Origin: Granulosicoccus antarcticus IMCC3135
Lineage (GTDB): Bacteria > Pseudomonadota > Gammaproteobacteria > Granulosicoccales > Granulosicoccaceae
Direction of reading: 5' to 3'
Length of the DNA: 64,000 nt
NCBI RefSeq assembly: GCF_002215215.1
Contig: NZ_CP018632.1
Coordinates: 1,258,001-1,322,000, forward strand
Part shown: positions 28,270 through 35,999 of the stretch, piece after piece
How positions within the stretch are numbered: position 1 is the first letter of the stretch
Layout of the letters: every line of letters starts with the position of its first letter
Notes under the pieces: model-generated
What the model was told of the DNA's origin: nothing
The model's database searches: none
What the model saw: the letters and a program-made list of their open reading frames with translations, nothing else
Translations under genes and position numbers: made by a program

Positions 28270-28355
28270 GTAAGCGTTCACGGCGTTGGAATAGCGTTTT
28301 CTGACTATGTAGGCTATTCTGAAGAAAAGGCCCTGCGAGTTTATTAGCCATCATC

Positions 28356-29831
28356 GTGCCCGATCCTCATCTATTAAATCCACCCCAAACGCTTGATGAG
28401 GCTCGCACTCAGATCGAGCAATTGTGGGGTGTGGTCGGTCAGTTAGAATCGATAGTCTCAGAACTTAAAGCGCAAAATGAGGAGCTTGTTGAACAGGTTC
28501 GAGAGCTGAACGAACGCATGGGCAAAAGCTCGCGTAACTCCTCCCGTCCACCCTCTTCAGACTCCACCTCGCAACGAGCCAACCGAAAAAAGAAACCCAG
28601 ATCTACAAAACGAAAGGGTGCGCAGCCGGGTCATGAAAAGCACGAACGCCCGCTGGTACCCGAAAGTGATGTCGATCAGATTCAGCGCTATTTTCCGACC
28701 GCGGCCTGTGGCTGTGGTGGCTCTATTTTTGTCGATCCCGAGCCACGCTGTCGTCACCAGGTGTTTGATATCCCGGTGGTGCGTTTTTCAGTGATTGAGC
28801 ATCAGCTGTTCGGTGGGCAATGCAACGGGTGTGGCAAACATCATTGCGCCCAGACTCCCGATAGCGTGCCTTCGGGGCAGATGGGCCCCAATCTGGTGGC
28901 ACTTATCGCTCATCTGTCCGGGCGTTATCATTTGTCGATTCGTAATATTCAGGATTATCTGGTTGAGCACTGGCAGTTGCATTTCAGTCTCGGTGCCCTC
29001 TCTCAGGCTCAGGCAAAAGCGACGAGCGCATTAGGCGACCCGTACCGACAGATTGGCGATTTTGTTCGCCAACAACCCGTGGCGCATGCCGATGAAACAC
29101 GGCATTTTCGCGGCAATGAGTGCCGTTGGCTGTGGTCGTTAGTGTGTGTGCAAGCTTGCTATTTCCTGACACAGGCCTCGCGCGGCAAAGAGGCTGCCGA
29201 TAGGCTGTTAGGCGAATTCACAGGGTATTTGGTCACTGATGACTACGTGGGTTATAACCGTGTACCGGAAAGTCGTCGTCAACTGTGTTGGCCGCACCTG
29301 ATTCGAAAATTCATCGATATTGCTGGACGGGTAAGCAATGGCGGCAAGATCGGACGCCGACTTTTATTACTTGCCCACGCGGTTATCCGCACCCGGCATC
29401 GATGGCAAGATCAACTCATCAACGAGGCTGTTTATTACCGGCGAATGCAGCGACTACGCCGCAGCTTTCACCAGACGCTGGAGCGAGGTGCCCGGCTACG
29501 AATCGATGGACGAACCAAACGTCAATGCCAACATCTTCTCAAGCGAGAATCGATGTGTTGGACCTTTCTCAAAGATCACAGGATCCCGCTAGACAACAAT
29601 AGCGCTGAGCGTGCGCTTCGGCCCTATGTGATCTGGCGCAAGTTGAGCTTTGCCACCCAATCTTATCAAGGCGATCAGTTTCGTCCCTTGATACTGAGCA
29701 TCGTGGGCACTGCACAACGGATAGGGATCTCAAGCTATCAGTTTATCCGCATCGCGTGTCACCAGTCGATGATTGAGGGCGAGGTGAAAGTGCGCTTTCC
29801 GTTTGATACGCCTCGGTTAGCGACTAGCTGA
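28356..29831 (+). CDS. IS66 family transposase (TnpC type)
   Basis: A 491-residue, apparently intact transposase starting at GTG 28356. Residues about 10-55 form a leucine-rich coiled coil (EQLWGVVGQLESIV and following), then GKSSRNSSRPPSSD, a hallmark of the family. A Cys-rich zinc finger spans about 115-165 (CGCGG and CNGCGKHH). The DDE triad should be Asp of HADETRHF (about 245), Asp of VTDDYVGYN (about 294) and Glu of NNSAERALRPY (about 417). No frameshift is visible, so the element may still move. Confidence 0.95.
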   Translation: MPDPHLLNPPQTLDEARTQIEQLWGVVGQLESIVSELKAQNEELVEQVRELNERMGKSSRNSSRPPSSDSTSQRANRKKKPRSTKRKGAQPGHEKHERPLVPESDVDQIQRYFPTAACGCGGSIFVDPEPRCRHQVFDIPVVRFSVIEHQLFGGQCNGCGKHHCAQTPDSVPSGQMGPNLVALIAHLSGRYHLSIRNIQDYLVEHWQLHFSLGALSQAQAKATSALGDPYRQIGDFVRQQPVAHADETRHFRGNECRWLWSLVCVQACYFLTQASRGKEAADRLLGEFTGYLVTDDYVGYNRVPESRRQLCWPHLIRKFIDIAGRVSNGGKIGRRLLLLAHAVIRTRHRWQDQLINEAVYYRRMQRLRRSFHQTLERGARLRIDGRTKRQCQHLLKRESMCWTFLKDHRIPLDNNSAERALRPYVIWRKLSFATQSYQGDQFRPLILSIVGTAQRIGISSYQFIRIACHQSMIEGEVKVRFPFDTPRLATS

Positions 29832-29854
29832 AAGAATCAGCTGCGGTTCCTACA

Positions 29855-29868
29855 CCCCGCATGCGGGG
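29855..29868. terminator. Perfect palindrome at the right end of the IS element
   Basis: CCCCGCATGCGGGG, fourteen bases and fully self-complementary, lies 23 bases past the transposase stop and touches the right inverted repeat. It could terminate the transposase transcript or help form the transposition complex. Confidence 0.45.
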
Positions 29869-29882
29869 CCGTGAACGGTTAC

Positions 29883-29891
29883 CCTGCCAGC
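29883..29891. repeat. Right copy of direct repeat flanking the IS element
   Basis: CCTGCCAGC, identical to 28261-28269, directly after the right inverted repeat. Confidence 0.85.
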
Positions 29892-30028
29892 GTGGTCGTC
29901 AGTGTGCGGTAGAAATGCTAGGCCTGTGAAGGTTCTCGTCAAACTTCGGAAAAAATGATGGAACTATTCGATGTGATGACTGTTTAACTCTCTGTCATTC
30001 ACATACCCCATTTCAGGAAAAACCGAAA

Positions 30029-30478
30029 ATGTCATCATCGACCCAGAAAAGTCTGGCTGTTTTACGTATTGGATTGTTTTTGTTCATGATGGTCTGGGCT
30101 ATGGAGAAGTTCGTACGTCCTGAAAGCTTTCAGGCCATCTTTGGAAAGTTTTACGGCTTCGACGCAGGGATGGTCATCATCTATCTCATCGGTGCAATTC
30201 AGGTGGGTATTCTGCTTTTGTTTGTGACTGGCAAGTTCAAGACCGTCAGCTACGGACTGGTGATGATCATGAACGTACTGACACTGCTGGTCTCGTATCG
30301 CCAGGTTCTGAATCCTTATGAAGGTTCAGTCAACCACTTGTTTGTTGCCTCCATTGTCATTGCGGCTGCCAGTATTGCCATGTTCATGGCAAGAGCAGAC
30401 GATCACTTTCTTACGCTGAAAGCGGGTGAGCCATCTGACGAGTCCAATCAACTGGAAGTTGAAGCCTCGAACGCTTGA
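30029..30478 (+). CDS. Small four-helix membrane protein, DoxX-like
   Basis: A 149-residue inner-membrane protein with four predicted helices: about residues 8-25, 45-66, 73-90 and 105-123. SLAVLRIGLFLFMMVWAMEKF is like the first helix of DoxX-related proteins, and the loop with the YGFDAG turn and the Lys/Phe-Lys pattern also fit. The hydrophilic tail is acidic. No partner or function can be inferred. It is preceded by AGGAAA and is separate from its neighbours. Confidence 0.65.
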   Translation: MSSSTQKSLAVLRIGLFLFMMVWAMEKFVRPESFQAIFGKFYGFDAGMVIIYLIGAIQVGILLLFVTGKFKTVSYGLVMIMNVLTLLVSYRQVLNPYEGSVNHLFVASIVIAAASIAMFMARADDHFLTLKAGEPSDESNQLEVEASNA

Positions 30479-30594
30479 AGTAGCTGGACAGACCCGGCGA
30501 AGCCATCTGTTTTTGGCTTCGCCTTTCGCTCGTATCGTTTGCCAGTCAGTATTTTGCAAACCTTGTTCTGATGTTCTGATTCCAGGACAGATGA

Positions 30595-31506
30595 CTAATC
30601 TGGAATATCGCTCGAACTGCTCTTTGCCAAATCGATAAATGCACGCAGGCGCGCGGGCATATGTCGTTTGGTAAGATAGTTGATGGTGTAGCGCGGCAGC
30701 TGCGGTACCTGTTTATCGAAAAGCGTTACCAGTTCCTTGCGGGCGATATATGGCTCGGCAGGTTTCCGGTAGACATAGGCTAAGCCAAGTCCCGCACTGG
30801 AGAATTTGATCATCGATACAATATCGTTAACCACCATGCGAGCGCGGGGCGTAACGTCATAAGGGGACTTTCGTCCTTGCTTGAAAGTCCAGGGCGCTAA
30901 CCGGTCAGCGCGACCAAATCCGAAACGAATGCCGTCATGATCCGTTAGTTCTGATGGTTTCTCAGGAGTGCCATGGCGTTCCAGATAGTCGGGGGAGGCG
31001 ACGAGCACCATGTCAAGAGCCGGGCCTATTTCTACCGCGTGGGTTTCTTGTTCAATCAGTGTCTGGGAACGAATGGCCGCGTCAACGCCAGAGGTCACCA
31101 AGTCGACGCGGGTGTCGTCATACATGACTTCCACAAGCACTGATGGATACAACCGCGCATAGTGGGCAATAACGTCGTCTAGAAAAAACGGAGAGCTGCT
31201 CCTGGGTGCAGACAATCTCAATGTGCCAGTAACCGCGTCTTGACTATCGCCCAGTTCATTGAGTGCATTTTTCAGGCTTGTTAATGAAGGTAGAGTCCTC
31301 TGGTAGAGCATCTCGCCTGCGCTGGTCAATGACATTTTTCGGGTTGTTCGCTCAATCAGACGCACCCCCAGTTGACTTTCCAATCTCTGGATAGCCTCAC
31401 TGACCGACCCAGCTCCCAGGTTCAGATTATCTGCCGCTGCACGAAAGCCTTTAGCCTGCGCTACCTGGACGAACACGGCCACATCGTTAAGATTTGTGTT
31501 TTTCAT
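30595..31506 (-). CDS. LysR family transcriptional regulator
   Basis: A 303-residue LysR-type regulator. The winged helix occupies residues 1-65, with AVFVQVAQAKGFRAAADNL and GAGSVSEAIQRLESQLGVRLIERTTR typical of the recognition helix and wing. The effector domain follows, with TLRLSAPRSS and SGVDAAIRSQ. It is most like the CrgA/YafC-type branch. It is divergent from the monooxygenase-like gene at 31629 and probably regulates that pair and itself through the 122-base gap. Confidence 0.93.
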   Translation of the reverse strand: MKNTNLNDVAVFVQVAQAKGFRAAADNLNLGAGSVSEAIQRLESQLGVRLIERTTRKMSLTSAGEMLYQRTLPSLTSLKNALNELGDSQDAVTGTLRLSAPRSSSPFFLDDVIAHYARLYPSVLVEVMYDDTRVDLVTSGVDAAIRSQTLIEQETHAVEIGPALDMVLVASPDYLERHGTPEKPSELTDHDGIRFGFGRADRLAPWTFKQGRKSPYDVTPRARMVVNDIVSMIKFSSAGLGLAYVYRKPAEPYIARKELVTLFDKQVPQLPRYTINYLTKRHMPARLRAFIDLAKSSSSDIPD

Positions 31507-31513
31507 TGTTCGA

Positions 31514-31540
31514 TATATCGATCAAAGTGATACTGATATA
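31514..31540. promoter_or_regulatory. Possible LysR operator
   Basis: TATATC and GATATA are perfect inverted arms 15 bases apart, 8 bases upstream of the LysR start in the gap shared with the divergent pair. The palindrome CGATATATCG (31511-31520) overlaps the left arm. Position and form fit a LysR recognition site, but this is not proof. Confidence 0.4.
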
Positions 31541-31628
31541 CCTATTTTATCAGACAATAATCATGTTCATACTGTGTTGCATGGAGCGGTGATAACGGCC
31601 GCTCTGCAATCAACAGGAGAATCCAGTA

Positions 31629-31937
31629 ATGGCGGAAATTACCGAAATATTCGTTCTAAAAATGAAGGATCCAGCGCGAGCTGATGCAATTCGCGAACGC
31701 GCTCGCGAAGACTTTACTCAGTTGGAGGGGGTCACATCCTGGAAAACCTATGTCACGACCAACCCAGACAGGCCCACACTGTTCGCCGAGATCTACACAT
31801 TCCCGAATCACGAGACTGCAAAGAAAGTCACGCCTCAGTTTGGCGAACGTGAACTGACGAAAGCCTTTGTCGATGAGATTGAAGAATTTGTAGTGGGTCA
31901 GTATTTCACTGAATATGTGTCCACAGAGAGGCGTTGA
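31629..31937 (+). CDS. Antibiotic-biosynthesis-monooxygenase-like dimeric alpha-beta barrel protein
   Basis: A 102-residue protein with a strong AGGAG site. It has the ferredoxin-like fold pattern of the ABM superfamily: a first strand (EIFVLKMKD), a helix rich in Arg and Ala (ADAIRERAREDF), the GVTSWKTYV turn, and LFAEIYTFPNHETAKK. Members act as small cofactor-free oxygenases or quinol-modifying enzymes, but many are uncharacterised. It is one base from the NTF2-like gene and divergent from the LysR regulator. Confidence 0.7.
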   Translation: MAEITEIFVLKMKDPARADAIRERAREDFTQLEGVTSWKTYVTTNPDRPTLFAEIYTFPNHETAKKVTPQFGERELTKAFVDEIEEFVVGQYFTEYVSTERR

Positions 31938-31938
31938 G

Positions 31939-32319
31939 ATGAGTGATATCGAAGCACTGAAGTCAGCTCTGGCTGCGTGGATAGATGCTCTGGATGGCGG
32001 CGACATCGACAGGCTGGTTGCAACTTGCGACCCCGGGGTCATTGTTTGTAATGAGAATCAGCCGACCTCTATAGGAGTCGAATTACTGCGTGAAAAATAC
32101 GCATCACGGATGGACAGCTTTGCTTTCAAGTCTGCTGTTGAAATCGAGGAAATTCGTCTCTTCGGGGATTTTGCCATCATGATTACTCACTTCGATGTAC
32201 AGATGACCAACAAGGATACTGGTCAGCTGGGTGGCGGCAGGGGGAGGCTGATCATTGGTTATCGTAAGAATGAACATGGTGAGTGGAAGATGGCACTTGA
32301 TGTCGACAATAACGACTGA
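31939..32319 (+). CDS. NTF2-like (SnoaL/DUF4440-type) protein
   Basis: A 126-residue protein with the NTF2-like cone-fold pattern: a first long helix (LKSALAAWIDALDGGDID), a strand starting VIVCNENQP, a helix (VELLREKYASRMDSF), then long curved strands IEEIRLFGDFAIMITHFDVQMT and RGRLIIGYRKNEHGEW. Such proteins are small-molecule isomerases or binding proteins. It is translated from ATG 31939, one base after the stop of the ABM-like gene, so the pair should act together. Confidence 0.75.
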   Translation: MSDIEALKSALAAWIDALDGGDIDRLVATCDPGVIVCNENQPTSIGVELLREKYASRMDSFAFKSAVEIEEIRLFGDFAIMITHFDVQMTNKDTGQLGGGRGRLIIGYRKNEHGEWKMALDVDNND

Positions 32320-32388
32320 ACGCCGCTAGCAATGAGAATCTGGTGTTGATCGGGTACACTGAATTAACACCAGTTTCTAAACGGACTA

Positions 32389-33426
32389 TTGATTGTGCAT
32401 GTCTATAACCCTGCAGCCAGGATAAGACCTCACTGGTTTGCAATATTGTTTTGTTCTTTTCTGCTGAGCTTAACCTCGCCATCTTCAGCGACGGCTGCTG
32501 GTTTTACAAGATTGGCACCTGGCAGCGAGCAGGCGATGGATATCGGGATCTGGTATCCCAGTGAAGGTGCGGTACCAGCGAGCCCTAATACGCCCTTCGG
32601 GCAGGCGTTGGCAATCGGTGCTGAACCTGCAGGTAGTGCATTGCCGGTTGTCATTCTATCTCATGGCAACGGAGGCTGGATGGGCAGTCATGCCGATACG
32701 GCATTAGCACTGGCAGATGCCGGGTACGTGGCCATAGGGTTGACCCATAGCGACGATAATTCAAAGAATGAGAATGTTGCACCTTCGGTCTGGATGTTTT
32801 CTCGTCCCCGAGAGTTGATAGCCAGTATTGATGAGGTTCAACAGCATTGGCCAGATGCCAGGCACATGTCAGAGGATCAGATAGGTGTGTTCGGCTTTTC
32901 AGCCGGTGGCTATACGGCACTGGTGGCGGCGGGCGCTGTGCCAGATATTGATCTGGCGGTTCAACATTGCAAGGTGCAGCCGCTTGAGTATCTGTGCGTA
33001 ATCGGAGTGGTGGATGAACTGGCCGACAACCTTCAGTCGGGTGCTTTGACTGAATTTGCCGGCGACTCTCGTATCAAGGCTGTCAGTGTGGCCGCACCTG
33101 CATTCGGATTTACCTTTAATGCCAAATCGCTGCAAGCAGTAACGGTTCCGGTGCAGATCTGGTCAGGCGCGTTGGATGAACGTGTACCACATGACAGCAA
33201 TGGTGGTGTGATCTCTTCAGCATTACCGGGTCTGAACGAAGTTGAGATAGTGGCGGGGGCAGGTCACTTTTCGTACCTGACGCCCTGTGATCCGGCTATG
33301 CAGGCTGCCAATGCTGGCCTCTGGGAGAGAATCTGTGTCGATGCAACAGGTTTTGACAGGCTTGCCTTTCACGATACGTTCAATGCTCGCGTTGTGGAAT
33401 TCTTTGATAAGGCAATGGTGCCGTGA
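32389..33426 (+). CDS. Exported alpha/beta hydrolase, dienelactone-hydrolase-like
   Basis: A 345-residue alpha/beta hydrolase with an N-terminal signal sequence (HWFAILFCSFLLSL, cleavage near ATAAG). The oxyanion loop is VVILSHGNGG, the nucleophile elbow GFSAGG, and an Asp follows in VQIWSGALDERVPH, with the catalytic His in AGAGHFSYLTPC. Two Cys pairs (QHCKVQPLEYLC, LTPCDP) could form disulfides in the periplasm. It resembles platelet-activating-factor acetylhydrolase/chlorophyllase-type bacterial enzymes. The start is uncertain: only TTG 32389 or GTG 32395 precede the signal sequence. Confidence 0.82.
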   Translation: MIVHVYNPAARIRPHWFAILFCSFLLSLTSPSSATAAGFTRLAPGSEQAMDIGIWYPSEGAVPASPNTPFGQALAIGAEPAGSALPVVILSHGNGGWMGSHADTALALADAGYVAIGLTHSDDNSKNENVAPSVWMFSRPRELIASIDEVQQHWPDARHMSEDQIGVFGFSAGGYTALVAAGAVPDIDLAVQHCKVQPLEYLCVIGVVDELADNLQSGALTEFAGDSRIKAVSVAAPAFGFTFNAKSLQAVTVPVQIWSGALDERVPHDSNGGVISSALPGLNEVEIVAGAGHFSYLTPCDPAMQAANAGLWERICVDATGFDRLAFHDTFNARVVEFFDKAMVP

Positions 33427-33638
33427 ACGACCGGCTACATTGAGGTCAGCTTTGCGGCCAGCCGTCATTCAGTTCGCAGAAAATCCGCTGAAAGGGAAGC
33501 ATGAATGGTCCTGCAGGATGATTGTGCTAACATCGCGCGGGCAACAAAGGCGTGCGTATTCGGTGATCAGCGCGAATTGATTCCGGAGGTACAAATTATT
33601 CGGAATAGCATCCGGAATAGCTAGCAAGGGTGAAATAA

Positions 33639-34121
33639 ATGAAAAGTCAGGTAGAAATAGTTGCCGATGCGATTGATCTTGTACGTCCTTCCATTGATCT
33701 GCTTTTCGAACGTACAAACCGACAAGAGCTCCATATCGTTGTCATGAATCCAAGAGTAAAACCTTGGGAAGCAACGTTTGAAGAGTCGATTTTGTATGAA
33801 ACTTCATTAGGCCAACCGGAGAAGTGGACGATTAAATTCGACCAGTTGGCAAGGCAAAAAGCCAGGCAAGCGTGGCGAAACCAGTGTGCCAATATAAACA
33901 GTCAACTCGTTCATCCTGCTTCATTACAAGAAGATGATTTGCTCTTTTTCGGCTCTTTCGTTTATGGCGATATTGTCGTTGCCTGCAGTGGCGTTGAACA
34001 ATGGTACGACATGCTGATCAGTGGCTGGATCGCAGTGGCCATCGAGCAATTGATGATGCATGAATATCAGACCATCAAGTCAAAAGCTCCTGGTCAGCAA
34101 ACATTCAAGGACGGCCAATAA
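33639..34121 (+). CDS. Protein of unknown function
   Basis: A 160-residue soluble protein that I do not recognise. It has an AAGGG site before ATG 33639. It contains ELHIVVMNPRVKPWEATFEE and a Phe/Trp-rich hydrophobic C-terminal half (LLFFGSFVYGDIVVACSGVEQWYDMLISGWIA). No signal peptide is visible. Gln and Lys content and the codon use look ordinary. It stands between the exported hydrolase and the convergent GNAT gene. Confidence 0.7.
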   Translation: MKSQVEIVADAIDLVRPSIDLLFERTNRQELHIVVMNPRVKPWEATFEESILYETSLGQPEKWTIKFDQLARQKARQAWRNQCANINSQLVHPASLQEDDLLFFGSFVYGDIVVACSGVEQWYDMLISGWIAVAIEQLMMHEYQTIKSKAPGQQTFKDGQ

Positions 34122-34155
34122 GGCATTCTTGACAGGGGCAGTGTAGAAACAGCCT

Positions 34156-34638
34156 TTACTCAGCTTTGCCAATCTCTCGAAACATGTTTATTCCTGTCGC
34201 TCTGTAACCACTTGATTCGTAAACATGCAGTGCAATTCTGTTTTCGATAGCGACTCGCAATCGTATCTGCCTGACACCTGAATTTGACAGGTGGGTGTCC
34301 AGCTCCGCCAGTGCCAATTTTCCGAGTCCCTGGTTTTGGTAGGTCGGTAGAATATAAAAATCACAGACGAAAATTTGATCAGCATCGTGTTCTCGGCTAT
34401 ACCAGATATAGCCAATGTGATTGTTTGTCAGTTCTACTGTATTGACTATGCAGTACAGGAATTGACCCTTTGTACCTGGGCCGGAAGGTAAGTCACGGGC
34501 CACTTCGCGCTTCGCTATTTCAGTGGCTGCCTCGAGTGATAATTTGTAGCTCGAGGCTATTTCCGCCGAATAGTCGCAAATGAAATATGACAGGTAGTCA
34601 TCATATTCCTCATCAAGCATCGCTCTGTAGCTAATCAT
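34156..34638 (-). CDS. GNAT family N-acetyltransferase
   Basis: A 160-residue GNAT. The acetyl-CoA pyrophosphate loop is YQNQGLGKLAL, and the preceding strand and following ALHVYESSGYRATGINMFR match the family's motif B. It would move an acetyl group to an amine; the acceptor is not predicted. It is convergent with the unknown gene at 33639. Confidence 0.88.
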   Translation of the reverse strand: MISYRAMLDEEYDDYLSYFICDYSAEIASSYKLSLEAATEIAKREVARDLPSGPGTKGQFLYCIVNTVELTNNHIGYIWYSREHDADQIFVCDFYILPTYQNQGLGKLALAELDTHLSNSGVRQIRLRVAIENRIALHVYESSGYRATGINMFREIGKAE

Positions 34639-34776
34639 CGGGTTACTGAATTCATCGGCGCAATTTCACTAACATAGCTTATTGCAGATGAATACTCCAA
34701 TTGACGCTTGATATTCTTACCGCTTGTTTCAAGCAAAAATCAGTCACCTGATTCACAGATCAACAGGGATGCGTGA

Positions 34777-35421
34777 TCATTTTCCGCCGCCGCCGCCGCC
34801 GCCGCCACCACCGTTGCTGCCACTGCCACTACCACTGTTGCCGCCGCTGCCATTTCCCTCATTGGCACTGCCGCCACTACGCGATGAAGATTCTCCCGAT
34901 CGGTCATCCTCCTTGGTGTCGTGCTCTTCCGAGCGCTTGCCAGTTGTATCGGAGCTCAGATCTCGCGACTCATTGTTTTTCTGGCTCTGACTATCAGAGG
35001 CACGGTCCTGTTTGTATTGTTCCTGCAGCAGGAGACGTTGTTCTTCGGGCAGGGCAAGATAGTCTTCGTATAACCGTCGTAGTCGTGCTTTATGGGTTTC
35101 ATCCAGAGATTGCCAGGTCTGGTACTGCCGCTGAAGAGTTGCACGCTCTTCTTCACTCATCAGTTGCCAGCGTTCCTGGAGGGTGCCGGTCTGGGCTCGT
35201 TCAGTCTGTTCCACTTGCAGCCAGCGATCGGCATCAAGCAGCTTCAACTGGCGGTCTTGAACATCCAGTTCATCCCATGAACTGGCGAAATTGTTCAATA
35301 ACTGTTGTTGCTGAGGTTCCAGCTCCTGCCACAGTGGAGCGGCCAGCGCCAAGGTTGGAAGGCACAGTGACAAAGCTGCCAATAACGGTTTCATGACCTT
35401 GAAAGGCATTCTGGCTTTCAT
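34777..35421 (-). CDS. DUF3106 family exported protein with poly-Gly tail
   Basis: A 214-residue exported protein with signal peptide VMKPLLAALSLCLPTLALAAP. The mature N-terminal half is the DUF3106 module with its Leu/Gln/Trp-rich helical pattern (LQERWQLMSEEERATLQRQYQTWQSL). The C-terminal half is a long acidic, Ser/Gly-rich disordered tail ending in a run of ten Gly. It overlaps the preceding putative anti-sigma gene by four bases (ATGA), so all three genes of this group are translationally coupled. The function is unknown; the context implies a periplasmic target or partner of the sigma system. Confidence 0.8.
   Translation of the reverse strand: MKARMPFKVMKPLLAALSLCLPTLALAAPLWQELEPQQQQLLNNFASSWDELDVQDRQLKLLDADRWLQVEQTERAQTGTLQERWQLMSEEERATLQRQYQTWQSLDETHKARLRRLYEDYLALPEEQRLLLQEQYKQDRASDSQSQKNNESRDLSSDTTGKRSEEHDTKEDDRSGESSSRSGGSANEGNGSGGNSGSGSGSNGGGGGGGGGGK
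34783..34812 (+). repeat. GCC trinucleotide run coding poly-Gly
   Basis: Seven GCC triplets in a row (34786-34806), with related triplets at both sides, encode the Gly run at the C-terminus of the DUF3106 protein on the minus strand. Changes by whole triplets would not shift the frame. Confidence 0.85.
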
Positions 35422-35999
35422 CCCTGTTGAGAGTCTAGCCAGAGTAGAAAGTCGACAGATCCGACAAGATCAAGGCTTTCTTCAGAGGACATGATGGGTA
35501 ATAAATCTACTGAATCAGTTTCCAATGATGCAGCCTTCACCAATGAGATGTTCGTATCGGCAGAAATCGGATTTGCTGCCAGTTCGGACTGGGGTGTCAT
35601 CTTGATCATGCTCTCTGTCGGACTACTTAGCATCTGAGCGCTGTTGATAACCAGTATGGCAGCAAGTGAGGCGACGCAGCAGGTTGCCAGGGATGCGCTC
35701 ACGGGACGATTTTGCCAGAGAGTGTTGACGTGCCGCTGCAAACGATCAATCGTATTCTCAGGGTCGTTTTGGTGTATCAAAGTACCTTGATTGCTTCGAG
35801 CGACGGCTATCGCGTCGGCTTTGTCAGGGATCTGCTGGCTGACTGAGCGCATGACAGCCCGGCGTCGTGCTGCTGCAAGCCTGTCGACAATGTCAGGTGA
35901 CAGGGCATCGGTCTCGGCATCCAGTGCAAGCAGCAAGCTTTCCATCGAAGCGTTCTCCGGCGTCCGGCGTGAAGATGGCGATTTGTCGGAACTGTTCAT
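35418..35999 (-). CDS. Putative anti-sigma factor, single-pass membrane protein
   Basis: A 193-residue protein starting at ATG 35999, which overlaps the sigma-factor stop by four bases. An N-terminal charged half (NSSDKSPSSRRTPENASMESLLLALDAETDALSPD) precedes one membrane helix (LATCCVASLAAILVINS) and a short periplasmic tail that ends DFLLWLDSQ. This layout, a cytoplasmic domain plus a helix after an ECF sigma gene, is that of DUF3619-like anti-sigma factors. It should hold the sigma factor at the membrane. Similarity to a named anti-sigma domain is weak, so the role rests mainly on position. Confidence 0.7.
   Translation of the reverse strand: MNSSDKSPSSRRTPENASMESLLLALDAETDALSPDIVDRLAAARRRAVMRSVSQQIPDKADAIAVARSNQGTLIHQNDPENTIDRLQRHVNTLWQNRPVSASLATCCVASLAAILVINSAQMLSSPTESMIKMTPQSELAANPISADTNISLVKAASLETDSVDLLPIMSSEESLDLVGSVDFLLWLDSQQG

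Larger units (their letters stand above)
28270..29882 (+). mobile_element. Complete IS66-family element, single-gene type (ISBst12-like)
   Basis: A 1613-base insertion sequence. The left end GTAAGCGTTCACGGCG (28270-28285) and the reverse complement of the right end (29867-29882, GTAACCGTTCACGGCC) agree at 14 of 16 positions, and GTAAGCG is the usual IS66-family tip. It is flanked by the direct repeat CCTGCCAGC. Only the large transposase gene is present. The accessory tnpA and tnpB genes of classical IS66 are missing, as in the ISBst12 subgroup. The palindrome CCCCGCATGCGGGG (29855-29868) stands just inside the right end. Confidence 0.9.

Noticed and set aside
28225-30028. IS insertion that split a gene
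   Set aside because: Joining the flanks restores only non-coding text between the SDR and the next gene.
31629-32319. Toxin-antitoxin pair
   Set aside because: Sizes and one-base spacing fit, but the folds are ABM and NTF2-like; no toxin motif is present.
34773-35396. Plus-strand Arg/His-rich open frame
   Set aside because: It is antisense to the DUF3106 protein and arises from its GCC repeat.
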